64,000 bases of DNA from NCBI RefSeq assembly GCF_004335085.1, contig NZ_RQRS01000002.1:62001-126000 (forward strand). The letters are read 5' to 3'. The number at the start of each line of letters is the position of its first letter. The first letter of the stretch is position 1. Below the pieces are notes generated by a model. That model was not told where the DNA came from. It was given only the letters and a program-made list of their open reading frames with translations, and ran no database searches. Positions 18,116-28,138 of the stretch are shown here, piece after piece. The position numbers and the translations under genes are program-made. The DNA comes from Pedobacter nototheniae. Lineage in GTDB: Bacteria; Bacteroidota; Bacteroidia; Sphingobacteriales; Sphingobacteriaceae.

Positions 18116-20578
18116 TTACAGACCGAAAATCTGTATTTCGGAGAAGTTTTTATTGCACTTAAATTGTACGCAATTTTTATCGTCGGTGTAAAAATCTTTA
18201 ATTTCTTTATCATCCACCATAACTTTTCTTACCTGAAATTTAACACCCATTAATTTACATGCATACAGCTCATAATTAGGCGTATACAAACCTTCGCTTA
18301 GCTGTACAATTTTTAAGTTTTGGGTATCACCTTTTACTGTAAATTTCTTTTCCAAATAAATATCTTGCTCATAGGCGAAAGTATCGCCATGATCTTCATA
18401 CATAAATGAATTTACTTCATAATCGCTGTAATAAATATTTAGGGTTACTTCAGAAATTGCTTTTTCATCCACATATTGCATCACTGGATATTCAGGAATA
18501 ACCGATCCTGCCCTTACAAAAATAGGCATGCTATCTATTTTGGCTTCCACAGTGTGCTCACTTTCTCCGGCAAGCACCTCATTAGTCCAATAATTATACC
18601 AGCTACCTTTTGGCAGGTAAACAACACGAGATATTGCACCTTGCTCTAAAACAGGGCAAATTAAAAGTTTATCACCGTAGGTAAATTCATCCTGACGGAA
18701 GTGATTACTAATGTTTTCTTGTTCCAACATGACTAGTGGGCGCAATATTGGGAAACCATAACGGTGATGTTCCCAGAAAACAGAGTATAAATAAGGCATT
18801 AATCGGTACCTTAATTCTATAAACTTGCGATTAATATCTTCAAAAAACTCTCCAAAGCTCCATGGTTCTCGTTCTGCGGTATCTCCTGCAGAGTGTGCAC
18901 GCATAAAAGGAGAGAAAGTTCCTAACTGAATCCAACGAGAGAAGAGTTCTCCATCAGGCTCGCCACTAAAACCACCAATATCGGTACCACAAAAAGGAAC
19001 ACCAGATACAGATAAACGTTGGCATTGGATATTTCCGATTTTCAGATGCTCCCAAGTTGCGATATTATCCCCTGTCCAAACACTTGCATAACGCTGCATA
19101 CCCGAATAACCCGCTCTTGTAATGGTAAAAGGGCGTTTATTACGCATTAGTTTTTTCAAACCTTCGTAAGTAGAACGAACCATTTGCATACCATAAACGT
19201 TATGCGCTTTGCGATGTGAACCCCTGAAACCATCGTAATTATGGCGAACATCATTAGGGAAAGTCCCTGATCCAAATACTGCTGGTTCATTCATATCGTT
19301 CCAGAAACCTGCAACGCCCATTTCTACTAACTCCTTGTACAAATTACCAAACCAAGTACGAACTTTAGGGTTTGTAAAATCAGGGAATTGGCAACGACCA
19401 GGCCAAACATGCCCTTCCATATAATAATCATCGCTTCTGCGACAGAAAAATCTTTTCTCTTTTCCTTCTTTAAAAACCCAGTAATCATCATCAACCTTTA
19501 TTCCAGGATCAATCATTACTACAGTTTTAAAACCATCATCAGATAGTTCTTTAATCATCCTTTTTGGATCAGGAAAGTATTTTTTATTCCAAGTAAAGCA
19601 GCGGTAACCATCCATATAATCGATATCCAGATAAATGGCATCACAAGGGATTTTACGATCTCTAAACTGCTTTGCAATTTCTTTTACCTTAGTTTCAGGA
19701 TAGTAGCTCCAACGGCACTGTTGATATCCTAATGTCCATTTTGGAGGCATAGGATGTGTACCTGTTAAACTTGCATAACGTTTTACAACATCCATCATGT
19801 GTGGGCCATGGATATAATAATATTGCAATTCGCCTCCATCTGCCCAAAAACTGGTTTTATTTACATCTTCGCCACCAAAATCAAAATAAGATTTGAAAGT
19901 GTTATCGAAAAATATTCCATAGGCTGCCTGATTATGGATCCCCATATAAAATGGAATGGTTCTGTATAAGGGATCTTGGTTCCAGCCGAATGAATAGGCA
20001 TCTGTATTCCAGTTTTCAAACCTACGTCCGCGGAGATTAAAGTTTCCAGATTTATCGCCCAAGCCAAAGAAATTTTCTTCTGGATGGCATTTTTTTGTTG
20101 CAAAAATATAGTAACCGCCAAAATCTACGTTTTCTTCCCAATGCATAGAATTGGCTTCATCAACCATTAATAAATTGGTGATATTATCATGGAAGGAAAT
20201 ATGAAAATTAGCTTTTTCAATTTTGCAGGTTACTGAATGTGTAGATACGGTATAACTATCATCATGCTCCTGCATTTTAAATAAGGATACTTTTTGATCT
20301 ACTTCAGGTACTGCGTAAGAAAAATCATCTAAAAAAACACCGTGTGGTGCCAAGCGAACTCGGATAATATCATCACTTACTACCCTAATTTCGACGCGGG
20401 CATCTCCATCAGAAAAATAGAATCTATTTCCTTCTTTTTTTACTTTTTTTACTTCGCCAAGGTATTGCTTTACAATTGGCTTTACAGATATATCTACTGG
20501 GTTATTTAAGTGCTGTATCTCTTGCTCTTTCTCAATTAACTCATTGATTTCGTCTTGCTTGTCGTTTTGCGGTTCCAT
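18116..20578 (-). CDS. Glycoside hydrolase family 31 alpha-glucosidase
   Basis: Retaining alpha-glucosidase/alpha-xylosidase-type enzyme releasing terminal alpha-linked glucose. 820 residues with no signal peptide (start MEPQNDKQDEINELIEKEQ), so probably cytoplasmic. The N-terminal beta domain is followed by the barrel with WTLGYQQCRWSYYPE, the nucleophile motif GFWNDMNEPAVFG, and the acid/base region FCGTDIGGFSGEPDGELF with RWIQLGTFSPFMRAHS. The C-terminal beta domains include FVRAGSVIPEYPV. Upstream of glgB by 60 bp. Exact substrate cannot be assigned; glycogen or malto-oligosaccharide turnover is plausible from context. Confidence 0.93.
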   Translation of the reverse strand: MEPQNDKQDEINELIEKEQEIQHLNNPVDISVKPIVKQYLGEVKKVKKEGNRFYFSDGDARVEIRVVSDDIIRVRLAPHGVFLDDFSYAVPEVDQKVSLFKMQEHDDSYTVSTHSVTCKIEKANFHISFHDNITNLLMVDEANSMHWEENVDFGGYYIFATKKCHPEENFFGLGDKSGNFNLRGRRFENWNTDAYSFGWNQDPLYRTIPFYMGIHNQAAYGIFFDNTFKSYFDFGGEDVNKTSFWADGGELQYYYIHGPHMMDVVKRYASLTGTHPMPPKWTLGYQQCRWSYYPETKVKEIAKQFRDRKIPCDAIYLDIDYMDGYRCFTWNKKYFPDPKRMIKELSDDGFKTVVMIDPGIKVDDDYWVFKEGKEKRFFCRRSDDYYMEGHVWPGRCQFPDFTNPKVRTWFGNLYKELVEMGVAGFWNDMNEPAVFGSGTFPNDVRHNYDGFRGSHRKAHNVYGMQMVRSTYEGLKKLMRNKRPFTITRAGYSGMQRYASVWTGDNIATWEHLKIGNIQCQRLSVSGVPFCGTDIGGFSGEPDGELFSRWIQLGTFSPFMRAHSAGDTAEREPWSFGEFFEDINRKFIELRYRLMPYLYSVFWEHHRYGFPILRPLVMLEQENISNHFRQDEFTYGDKLLICPVLEQGAISRVVYLPKGSWYNYWTNEVLAGESEHTVEAKIDSMPIFVRAGSVIPEYPVMQYVDEKAISEVTLNIYYSDYEVNSFMYEDHGDTFAYEQDIYLEKKFTVKGDTQNLKIVQLSEGLYTPNYELYACKLMGVKFQVRKVMVDDKEIKDFYTDDKNCVQFKCNKNFSEIQIFGL

Positions 20579-20765
20579 CCTATTTTTTCAAAAATTTAAA
20601 AATATCCAACTCTCAAACCGGAATGTGCTTAAGAAAGTACTATAATACAAATATTTTATAAAAGGGTTGTATTAAATCATAAAAAAGGAAAAACAAACAA
20701 TTTAACATTATGTGTGGTTCAAATTGATTTAAGTTTAATACTGCAGTAAAAATTAAGGGTATAAA

Positions 20766-20799
20766 AAAGCCTCCAACACTTTAAAAGTGCGGAGGCTTT
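20766..20799 (-). terminator. Rho-independent terminator after the TonB-dependent receptor
   Basis: Stem AAAGCCTCC / GGAGGCTTT (20766-20774 with 20791-20799) with an inner CACTT/AAGTG helix, followed on the minus strand by TTTTTATACCC. Located 18 bp after the receptor stop codon. Confidence 0.85.
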
Positions 20800-20817
20800 G
20801 GAGAGAAATAAATATGT

Positions 20818-23709
20818 TTATGGATTAAATGTAAAGCCCAAATAGTAAATGGCACCAGCTTCTGGATTACCAAAAGATGTGTTATAGTATTTATTCAAAA
20901 CATTTGAACCACCTAATTTAATTACAGACATTACTGATGGAACTCTTAAACTAACTTGAGCATCCAAAGAGCTGTAAGCTGGAACATCGCCAGCTGCAAA
21001 AGAAGAATTCCAATAGAATTTATCCTGCCATCTGTAAGAAACATTGAAGCCAAAGTTTTTGATTACTTCCTTATTTCCTAAGCCTAGGTTGTAACGGATT
21101 TTTGGTGTATTGAAATCATTGATGTAATTATCAGGTAAATCACCAATTTTATTGTAAGAAACGTTTCCACTAACGTTGTATTTACCAATCAGATAATCAA
21201 GACCTAATGCTGCACCGTAAGAGGTTACTTTGCCCGTAGCATTAACTGGAACGCCATATTTAACATAATCTGTTGTTGCGCCAACTTGTTGGTAAACGTT
21301 TACTGCAGTAATAAAATCTTTGTATTGGTTGTAATATGCATATGCATCAATTAAAAATTTAGGGCCTAACAAGCCTTTGTAACCAATTTCAAAAGCTTGC
21401 ACACTCTCTGGTCTTACCCCTCTGCTATCGAAAGTATATTTCTGTAAAATTCCGGCAGTTGGCAAACCACTAACTTGTGCAGCCTGATAAGCTCTATAAC
21501 TACTTTCTGTATACCCTTTAGTAGCTTCGGTACCTAAACCATATTTTGCTAAACTCTCTGGCAAGCCACCAATAAGCCTTTGAGAACCGCCACCAACAGA
21601 AAGATCAATATATTGATTTTGTGTAGTAGGATTACGATAACCTGTTTGGTAAGATAAACGAATGTTATTGTTTTTAGCTACAGTAAATACTCCAGTAATT
21701 CTTGGTGTAAAACGACCTTCAAAGTTGGTACTTTTATCGTAACGACCAGCAACTGTTAATTTGAAAAATTCGCCAAATTTCTTTCCTGCCTGAGCAAAGG
21801 CGCCATATTCGTTAATATCAATTTTACGATTTAAATCATCGAAAATTGTTCCTGCAGATCTTAATTGAAATAACCTTGATGATGCACCTACCTGAAATTC
21901 AATCACATTATTAAAGGCATTTGTAAAATTATACATTCCTTCATAATGATATAAGTTTGTTTTATCGTCAAATTTTGCCCCATAAACACCAGTAGCAAAA
22001 TTTGTTGCACTGATATTTGTGTTCATAATTGCCTGTTTGGTTGTTTCAAAAGCCGCTGAACCTGGTAATGCTCTGTTTGCATCGGCAACTGATCTTGCGG
22101 CTGCATTTGCGGCTGCATCAGAAGCGCCCTGAGCCTTTGCAGTTGCATAAGCTGCAGTATAAGTTGGAAACCAGCTTGCTTTTGAAGGATTTATTTTCTC
22201 GTTAATGTAACTACCTAAGATTGAAGATATATATGAATCTCCTGATCGTTCTTGGGTCGTATATGCTTTAACAAAGAAATCTTGTCCTTTTAATTCTAAT
22301 TTATATTGGCCGATATTAAAATTTCTTAAAGAGTAACGATCTGAACCTGTATAAACAGATGTACCCGTTCCCCAATTTGCCTGTGCTACCAATTGTATTG
22401 TTGGTGTAAAATTATAGTATAAGCCGCCAGATAATTTCATTGATTTAGTATCATAATCAACTAAATCTGCTTCGTTATACCCGGTACGGGATACAGCTTG
22501 ATTTGATATTAAACCATTCTTTAATCCATAAGCTAAACCAAGATATGGCAAGCCTGGTTTTAATGCTGCAAACGCAGGATTTGTATTAATTAAAGTAGCC
22601 AAATCGCCATATTTTAATGTAGGGAAAAGCCCCATAACATTATTAAAGCCTGCAATAGCTGGTGCAAGTTGAGGATTAGCTGCCATTCCAGCAGCTACAA
22701 AACGAAGGTTTGCATTAACCTCATCACCATAACTGTTTACACCATCATAATTTGGATCTGAGTTACGATCGCCAGGTTTAACACTATTTGCTACACGATC
22801 ATAGTTTGAATAATTATTGGCGAACCAATCTTTAGCTTGTAAAAAAGAGAAAGCTGCTTTTACACCAAATTTATTGTTCCATGATTTTGCCAAACGAACA
22901 TCCAATTGATTAAAAGGCTGTACACTGCTATTTGCATCGTTTACGTGGTTTACACCTGTTTTATATTGAAAACTAGCTCCAGGATATTTAAAAGGATCTT
23001 TTGAAGTCATTAATAAAGTTCCATTAATTCCGCCAGCACCATATAATGCAGATGAAGCGCCTGGCAAAAGCTCTACATTATCCACATCAAGCTCGGTAAT
23101 ACCAACAATATTACCAACAGAAAAATTTAATCCTGGTGCCTGATTATCCATTCCATCAATATATTGGTTAAAACGAGTATTTCCATTTGAGTTAAATCCA
23201 CGTGTATTAATAGATTTAAACGTTAAACTTTGCATACTGGTTTCTACGCCCTTCATATTACTCAAAGCATCATAAAATGACGGAGCAGCAATTTCTCTTA
23301 TCGAAGCAGCACTTAACCTTTCAATAGAAACAGGAGACTCCAAAATACGTTCTGGTGTTCTGGATGCAGATACAACTACATCACCGCCTAAAACAACAGC
23401 AGTTTCCATTTCTATATTAACATTGCTTGTGCTACCAGTTACCTGTTGCTCTACCGTACCAAAACCTACTGATGAGGCTACAATAGTAAAAGGAACCTTT
23501 GCTGTGGTGGTAAAAGAAAATATACCATTACCATTTGTGGCTGCACCACCAGATTGACCTTTTATGGTAATACTAATCCCGGCCAACGCCTCTTTAGATT
23601 GCTTATCTTTAACGGTTCCACTTACCGTAATGCTTTGTGCGTGTACCACAATCCCCGTTGCGCATACAAGAAAAAGCACAAAGAAGATCTTTGTAAAAAT
23701 TCTGCTCAT
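20818..23709 (-). CDS. TonB-dependent receptor with N-terminal carboxypeptidase-regulatory-like domain
   Basis: Outer-membrane active transporter, 963 residues. Signal peptide 1-25 (ending IVVHAQ), then a carboxypeptidase-D regulatory-like domain (about 27-105, VSGTVKDKQSKEALAGISI). The plug starts VVVSASRTPERILESPVSIE and contains GFNSNGNTRFNQYIDGMDNQ. A long beta barrel ends in the classical terminal aromatic motif YYLGFTFNP. There is no SusD partner on either side, so it is not a standard SusCD glycan importer. Substrate unknown; the location beside GH31/glgB is weak evidence at best. Own terminator at 20766-20799. Confidence 0.93.
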   Translation of the reverse strand: MSRIFTKIFFVLFLVCATGIVVHAQSITVSGTVKDKQSKEALAGISITIKGQSGGAATNGNGIFSFTTTAKVPFTIVASSVGFGTVEQQVTGSTSNVNIEMETAVVLGGDVVVSASRTPERILESPVSIERLSAASIREIAAPSFYDALSNMKGVETSMQSLTFKSINTRGFNSNGNTRFNQYIDGMDNQAPGLNFSVGNIVGITELDVDNVELLPGASSALYGAGGINGTLLMTSKDPFKYPGASFQYKTGVNHVNDANSSVQPFNQLDVRLAKSWNNKFGVKAAFSFLQAKDWFANNYSNYDRVANSVKPGDRNSDPNYDGVNSYGDEVNANLRFVAAGMAANPQLAPAIAGFNNVMGLFPTLKYGDLATLINTNPAFAALKPGLPYLGLAYGLKNGLISNQAVSRTGYNEADLVDYDTKSMKLSGGLYYNFTPTIQLVAQANWGTGTSVYTGSDRYSLRNFNIGQYKLELKGQDFFVKAYTTQERSGDSYISSILGSYINEKINPSKASWFPTYTAAYATAKAQGASDAAANAAARSVADANRALPGSAAFETTKQAIMNTNISATNFATGVYGAKFDDKTNLYHYEGMYNFTNAFNNVIEFQVGASSRLFQLRSAGTIFDDLNRKIDINEYGAFAQAGKKFGEFFKLTVAGRYDKSTNFEGRFTPRITGVFTVAKNNNIRLSYQTGYRNPTTQNQYIDLSVGGGSQRLIGGLPESLAKYGLGTEATKGYTESSYRAYQAAQVSGLPTAGILQKYTFDSRGVRPESVQAFEIGYKGLLGPKFLIDAYAYYNQYKDFITAVNVYQQVGATTDYVKYGVPVNATGKVTSYGAALGLDYLIGKYNVSGNVSYNKIGDLPDNYINDFNTPKIRYNLGLGNKEVIKNFGFNVSYRWQDKFYWNSSFAAGDVPAYSSLDAQVSLRVPSVMSVIKLGGSNVLNKYYNTSFGNPEAGAIYYLGFTFNP

Positions 23710-23896
23710 AAATATTATAGTTTGGTTATTGGTTTTTAGTTATATAAACTTAACTGCTTTTTTTCGTTTTAACAAATTATGTATGCATAATAATTTTGAA
23801 AATGTAAATATATTCTAGATAGATATTTTTTTGTATTTTGCAGTTTGTATCTATCCGCTCATAATTAAATGATGCCTGGATTTTTTCGCTAACCAT

Positions 23897-26329
23897 ATGA
23901 ATAAAATTAAAGCTGTCTTTTGCATCATCATTCCAATCGCAATAGCTTTCCTCTTCAATACTAAAATAGGCAGTACGCCACCCTTACTAAAATTTTTGAA
24001 TCCTTTTATGGGTTTTTGGCAAAATGCGGAGAACAATCATTTTATGTTTAACCATAAAGCGAAAATTAAAGGAGCAATTGATGAGGTGCAAATTGTTTTC
24101 GACGACCGGATGATTCCGCATATTTTTGCTCAAAACGATCACGATCTTTATCTTGCGCAGGGCTACGTTACGGCAATGCACCGCCTATGGCAAATGGATT
24201 TTCAAACTCGTTTTGCTGCAGGAAGAATAAGTGAGGTTGTTGGCAATAAAGCCATTGAAGTAGATCGGTATCAGCGCCGCATGGGCATGGTTTATGGCGC
24301 AGAAAATTCTTTAAAAGGAATGATGGCTGATCCAAAGGCCAAAGAAATGATCGAGGCCTATACCGAAGGAATTAATGCTTATATTAAAACACTAAATCAG
24401 GCAAATTATCCTATTGAATATAAAATTTTAGATTTTAAACCAGAAGACTGGACACCCATAAAGTGCGCCTTACTATTAAAGCAAATGTCGGCAGTTTTAG
24501 CAATGGGATCTGATGAATTTTATATGACTAATATTTTGAGGAAGTTTGGTCCTGAAGTAACAAAAGATCTTTTCCCAGATTATCCTTTTCGTGAAGATCC
24601 AATTATCCCGGTTGGCACCAAATGGGATTTCAGCCCCCTACCAATTCCAAAAACGCCTGAATCTTTTACTAAAGCTATAACTGGTGATGTAAAAACAAAA
24701 GAAAAAGTAGAAGGTATTGGCAGTAATAATTGGGCACTTTCTGGCTCAAAAACAAAATCTGGTTATCCAATTTTAGCTAATGATCCACATTTAGATTTAA
24801 GCCTACCTTCTATCTGGTATCAAATACAACTGCATGCCCCGGGCGTTAATACCTATGGCGTATCGCTTCCTGGTGCACCAGGTGTAATTATTGGCTTTAA
24901 CCAAAAAATTGCTTGGGGCGTTACCAACGTGGCTGCCGATGTGCTGGATTTTTATCAGATTAAATTTAAAGATAATTCGCACAACGAGTATTGGTACAAC
25001 AATAAATGGAATAAAACCACTAAACGTTTAGAAACCATCAACATTCGTGGTTCCAAACCAGAAATTGATACCGTTTATTATACACACCACGGTCCGGTTG
25101 TTTATTTTCAAAAACCAAAATACAGTAGAGCAAATAATGTTCCTGTTGGCGATGCCTTAAGGTGGATTGCGCATGAAGAATCAAATGAGTTGATGACTTT
25201 TTATTATTTAAATCGTGGTAAAAATTATAACGATTATCGAAAAGCCCTAACTTTTTATACCGCTCCTGCACAAAACTTTGTTTTTGCTAGTATAGATAAT
25301 GATATCGCCATTACACCTAATGGTAAGTTTCCGTTAAAATGGAAAGATCAGGGTAAGTTTATTTTGGATGGAACGGATCCAGCTTACGATTGGCAAGGAT
25401 GGATTCCTGCAGCGCAAAATCCAACAGTTAAAAATCCGCCAAGAGGTTTTGTAAGTTCAGCAAATCAATCTTCAACAGATAAAACCTATCCTTATTACAT
25501 TAATTGGGAGTTTTCTCCGTACGAAAGAGGGAAAAGAATTAATGATCGCCTTGCCGTAATGAACCACGCCACAGCTGATAGCATTAGATTAATGCAAACG
25601 GACAATTACAGTATTATGGCTCAAAATTTATTACCTGCCATACTTCCGTTAGTTAATACCGAACAATTAAATGCCACGCAAAAAGAAGCACTTGGCTATT
25701 TAAATAAGTGGAATAAAAGATACGATGCCAATCAAATTGCAGCCAGTGTATTCGAAATATGGACAAAACGTTTATCATTTGACATCTGGAATGATGAATT
25801 TGAAGTAGAAGGTGTTCCAATGCGCTATCCATCAAGAGATAGAACGGTAGAAATGGTTTTGAAAGAACCCAATGCTAAATGGTACGATAATGTTAAAACC
25901 AGTAAAAAAGAAACCCTTGCCGATTTGGTTAATGAATCTTTTAAATACAGCTGCGATAGTTTAGAAAAACGTTTTGGTCCAATTAACCAAGATTGGAACT
26001 GGGCAAATGTAAAACAAACCAATGTTCCGCATTTGGCCAAAATACCAGGTTTTGGATCGAAAGTTTTAATGATTGGCGGGGCAAAAAGCACAATAAATGC
26101 CATCAGCGAAAGCAACGGTCCATCATGGCGAATGGTTATTGAACTGGGCAAAACACCTAAAGGACATGGAGTTTATCCAGGCGGACAATCTGGTAATCCA
26201 GGAAGTAAATTTTATGACAACATGGTTGATACCTGGGCAAATGGCAAATTATACGATCTGTTTTACATGCAAACACCCGATGATAAGTCGGGCACAATTA
26301 TTTCTCGTTTAAAAATATCTAAAAAATAA
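23897..26329 (+). CDS. Penicillin acylase family (Ntn-hydrolase, S45) amidase
   Basis: N-terminal-nucleophile amidohydrolase related to penicillin G acylase and acyl-homoserine-lactone acylases. 810 residues. An N-terminal membrane/signal segment (7-26) precedes the alpha subunit. Autocleavage is predicted before Ser276 in VEGIGSNNWALSGSKT, the family signature. The beta subunit carries ANDPHLDLSLPSIWY, GVSLPGAPGVIIGFNQKIAWG and the late motif MVIELG...GVYPGGQSGNPGS. Active in the periplasm or exported. Substrate (beta-lactam, acyl-amino acid or AHL) cannot be told from sequence. A small membrane protein follows 2 bp later. Confidence 0.93.
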   Translation: MNKIKAVFCIIIPIAIAFLFNTKIGSTPPLLKFLNPFMGFWQNAENNHFMFNHKAKIKGAIDEVQIVFDDRMIPHIFAQNDHDLYLAQGYVTAMHRLWQMDFQTRFAAGRISEVVGNKAIEVDRYQRRMGMVYGAENSLKGMMADPKAKEMIEAYTEGINAYIKTLNQANYPIEYKILDFKPEDWTPIKCALLLKQMSAVLAMGSDEFYMTNILRKFGPEVTKDLFPDYPFREDPIIPVGTKWDFSPLPIPKTPESFTKAITGDVKTKEKVEGIGSNNWALSGSKTKSGYPILANDPHLDLSLPSIWYQIQLHAPGVNTYGVSLPGAPGVIIGFNQKIAWGVTNVAADVLDFYQIKFKDNSHNEYWYNNKWNKTTKRLETINIRGSKPEIDTVYYTHHGPVVYFQKPKYSRANNVPVGDALRWIAHEESNELMTFYYLNRGKNYNDYRKALTFYTAPAQNFVFASIDNDIAITPNGKFPLKWKDQGKFILDGTDPAYDWQGWIPAAQNPTVKNPPRGFVSSANQSSTDKTYPYYINWEFSPYERGKRINDRLAVMNHATADSIRLMQTDNYSIMAQNLLPAILPLVNTEQLNATQKEALGYLNKWNKRYDANQIAASVFEIWTKRLSFDIWNDEFEVEGVPMRYPSRDRTVEMVLKEPNAKWYDNVKTSKKETLADLVNESFKYSCDSLEKRFGPINQDWNWANVKQTNVPHLAKIPGFGSKVLMIGGAKSTINAISESNGPSWRMVIELGKTPKGHGVYPGGQSGNPGSKFYDNMVDTWANGKLYDLFYMQTPDDKSGTIISRLKISKK

Positions 26330-26331
26330 AA

Positions 26332-26682
26332 ATGGTCTTCATCGTAATATTAATAATTTGTTTCCTTTTACAAATGGTTTTACCCTGGTGGGTTATTATC
26401 GTTATTTCGTTTGCCACTTGCGGCATTATTGGTAAAACTGGCAAAATAGCTTTCTGGCAGTCTTTCTTTGCCATATTTTTTCTATGGATAGGTTATTCAC
26501 TTTTTAAAAGTTTACCTAATGATAACGTTTTGGCTAGTCGCGTAGCGATTATGACGGGTGTAAAAATTTGGTGGTTATTACTTTTGGTTACAGGTATACT
26601 TAGTGGTTTAGCAGCAGGAATAAGTGGTTATTGTGGCTATCAATTCCGCAAAGCGATGCTTGTGAAAAAATCTGACGCTTAA
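26332..26682 (+). CDS. Small membrane protein, 116 residues
   Basis: Three to four hydrophobic helices (about 2-22, 24-45, 47-62 and 80-105, LLLLVTGILSGLAAGISGYCGYQF), ending in a short basic tail. It starts 2 bp after the penicillin acylase stop codon, so the two are almost certainly co-transcribed. No family recognised. It might assist or neighbour the acylase at the membrane; that is only positional inference. Confidence 0.75.
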   Translation: MVFIVILIICFLLQMVLPWWVIIVISFATCGIIGKTGKIAFWQSFFAIFFLWIGYSLFKSLPNDNVLASRVAIMTGVKIWWLLLLVTGILSGLAAGISGYCGYQFRKAMLVKKSDA

Positions 26683-26698
26683 ATAGCATTATGCTTCG

Positions 26699-26706
26699 TA
26701 TTTTTG
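26699..26706 (+). promoter_or_regulatory. TAnnTTTG box directly upstream of the LuxE-like gene
   Basis: TATTTTTG is an exact match to the Bacteroidota -7 consensus and lies only 4 bp before the GTG start at 26711. If active, it would yield a leaderless transcript. No -33 TTTG is visible at the expected distance, so this is tentative. Confidence 0.35.
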
Positions 26707-26710
26707 CCTT

Positions 26711-27694
26711 GTGATAAAGCATTCAGAAGATATATTTTCCATTCAAAATACGGCCCAGTTTAACGTCGTTGCATTAGAAACCTTTAAATTTCAGGCAAAT
26801 AATTGTGCTGTTTATAAAGAGTATATCCACCATTTAGGTGTAAATGTTCAATCGGTTAATCGGGTTGAGCAGATTCCCTTTTTACCCATTAGCTTTTTTA
26901 AAAGCCACAATATTTTAAGTAGCACGAATCCTATTGAAATTACTTTTAGCAGCTCTGGCACTACCGGAATGGTTACAAGTAGTCATCATGTAACGGATGT
27001 AAAACTATATGAACAGAGTTATCTCCAAGCTTTTAATCAGTTTTACGGTAACATAGAAGATTATTGCTTTTTAGCTTTACTTCCTTCTTACCAACAGAGA
27101 TCTGGTTCTTCATTAATTTATATGGTTAATGATTTAATAGAGAAAAGTAAGCACTCAAAAAGTGGTTATTTTCTTTATAATCATGATGATTTACTCAATA
27201 CCTTATTAGATTTAAAATCAAAAAACCAAAAAACGGTATTAATTGGGGTTACATATGCCTTACTTGATTTTATTGAGCAACACGACGTTAATTTCCCTGA
27301 TTTAATTGTAATGGAAACTGGTGGCATGAAAGGGAAGCGCAAAGAAATGGTACGTGAAGAATTGCACGAACAACTTACCAAAGGTTTTGGCATTAAATCT
27401 ATCCATAGCGAATATGGAATGACAGAGTTACTCTCTCAAGCTTACTCTTTAGGTGAGGGTGTTTTTAATTGTCCAAACTGGATGCAGGTTCTTATTCGAG
27501 ATACAAATGATCCCTTAACATTAATTGAAAAAGGAAAAACCGGGGGCATTAATGTAATCGATTTGGCTAATATTAATTCTTGTTCATTTATAGCCACTCA
27601 AGATTTAGGTAGAATAAATAACGACGGTAGCTTTGAGGTTTTAGGTCGTTTTGATAACGCTGATATTAGAGGCTGCAATTTATTGGTTCAGTAA
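26711..27694 (+). CDS. LuxE/PaaK-like acyl-adenylating protein
   Basis: Adenylate-forming enzyme of the LuxE acyl-protein synthetase / PaaK-like group, 327 residues. The ATP-binding P-loop-like motif is SSSGTTGMVTSSH (about 79-91), then IVMETGGMKGKRKEM, SEYGMTELLSQAY and the late IATQDLGRINNDGSFEVLGR hinge region. It begins with GTG, since no ATG exists upstream of the conserved block in this frame. Its last 15 bp overlap the 3' end of the convergent RES toxin gene. Such genes are common in Bacteroidota, often beside surface-glycan or amino-acid-activation genes; its acyl substrate is unknown. Confidence 0.85.
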   Translation: MIKHSEDIFSIQNTAQFNVVALETFKFQANNCAVYKEYIHHLGVNVQSVNRVEQIPFLPISFFKSHNILSSTNPIEITFSSSGTTGMVTSSHHVTDVKLYEQSYLQAFNQFYGNIEDYCFLALLPSYQQRSGSSLIYMVNDLIEKSKHSKSGYFLYNHDDLLNTLLDLKSKNQKTVLIGVTYALLDFIEQHDVNFPDLIVMETGGMKGKRKEMVREELHEQLTKGFGIKSIHSEYGMTELLSQAYSLGEGVFNCPNWMQVLIRDTNDPLTLIEKGKTGGINVIDLANINSCSFIATQDLGRINNDGSFEVLGRFDNADIRGCNLLVQ

Positions 27695-28138
27695 ACGAGA
27701 ATCAAAACTAAAAGGACTAACTTCTAAAACAGTCATCTCGGAAGCTAAATGATGAAATGGATTCATTATAAAGTTAAATTCGCCATCAATTATTGCTGAT
27801 GGCACTTTTAACAACAAGAATTTATTCTCTCTTATAAAACTATCCCCAATTTTTTGAAGTTGCATAGGTGCAGGATAAGTTTTCCAATGATCTGGTAAGC
27901 TTTTTATTTCAACACTTTCAAAATCAACCTTTGGTAGATTAAAAATTGTTAAGCATAAATTCTTTGAATAGTTCATTGAGTTTTTATTAGCCAAAACTTC
28001 CAATGCTGCCAAAGCCCTATTTTCTGCCATATAAAGCATTGGCGTTCCTACAGAATTCCATCGGCCACCAAATAACTTGGCTCCCGTTCCACTAACGTCT
28101 TTTGCATGTTTGCAATTAGAAATTCGATATAAAATCAT
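27680..28138 (-). CDS. RES-domain toxin of a Xre-RES toxin-antitoxin pair
   Basis: 152-residue RES-family protein. Conserved residues are visible: Arg5 (LYRIS), Arg26 (FGGRWNSVG), Tyr36 and Glu39 (MLYMAEN), Ser114 (KVPSAI) and the NFIMNPFH block. RES toxins characterised elsewhere (e.g. MbcT of M. tuberculosis) degrade NAD by phosphorolysis or glycohydrolysis. It starts immediately after the stop codon of the Xre/DUF2384 antitoxin (0 bp spacing). The 3' end overlaps the convergent LuxE-like gene by 15 bp. All key residues appear intact, so the toxin is probably functional. Confidence 0.92.
   Translation of the reverse strand: MILYRISNCKHAKDVSGTGAKLFGGRWNSVGTPMLYMAENRALAALEVLANKNSMNYSKNLCLTIFNLPKVDFESVEIKSLPDHWKTYPAPMQLQKIGDSFIRENKFLLLKVPSAIIDGEFNFIMNPFHHLASEMTVLEVSPFSFDSRLLNQ

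Noticed and set aside
20818..23709. TonB receptor taken as a SusC of a polysaccharide utilisation locus with GH31
   Set aside because: No SusD-like lipoprotein on either side, and the GH31 has no signal peptide and lies beyond a terminator.
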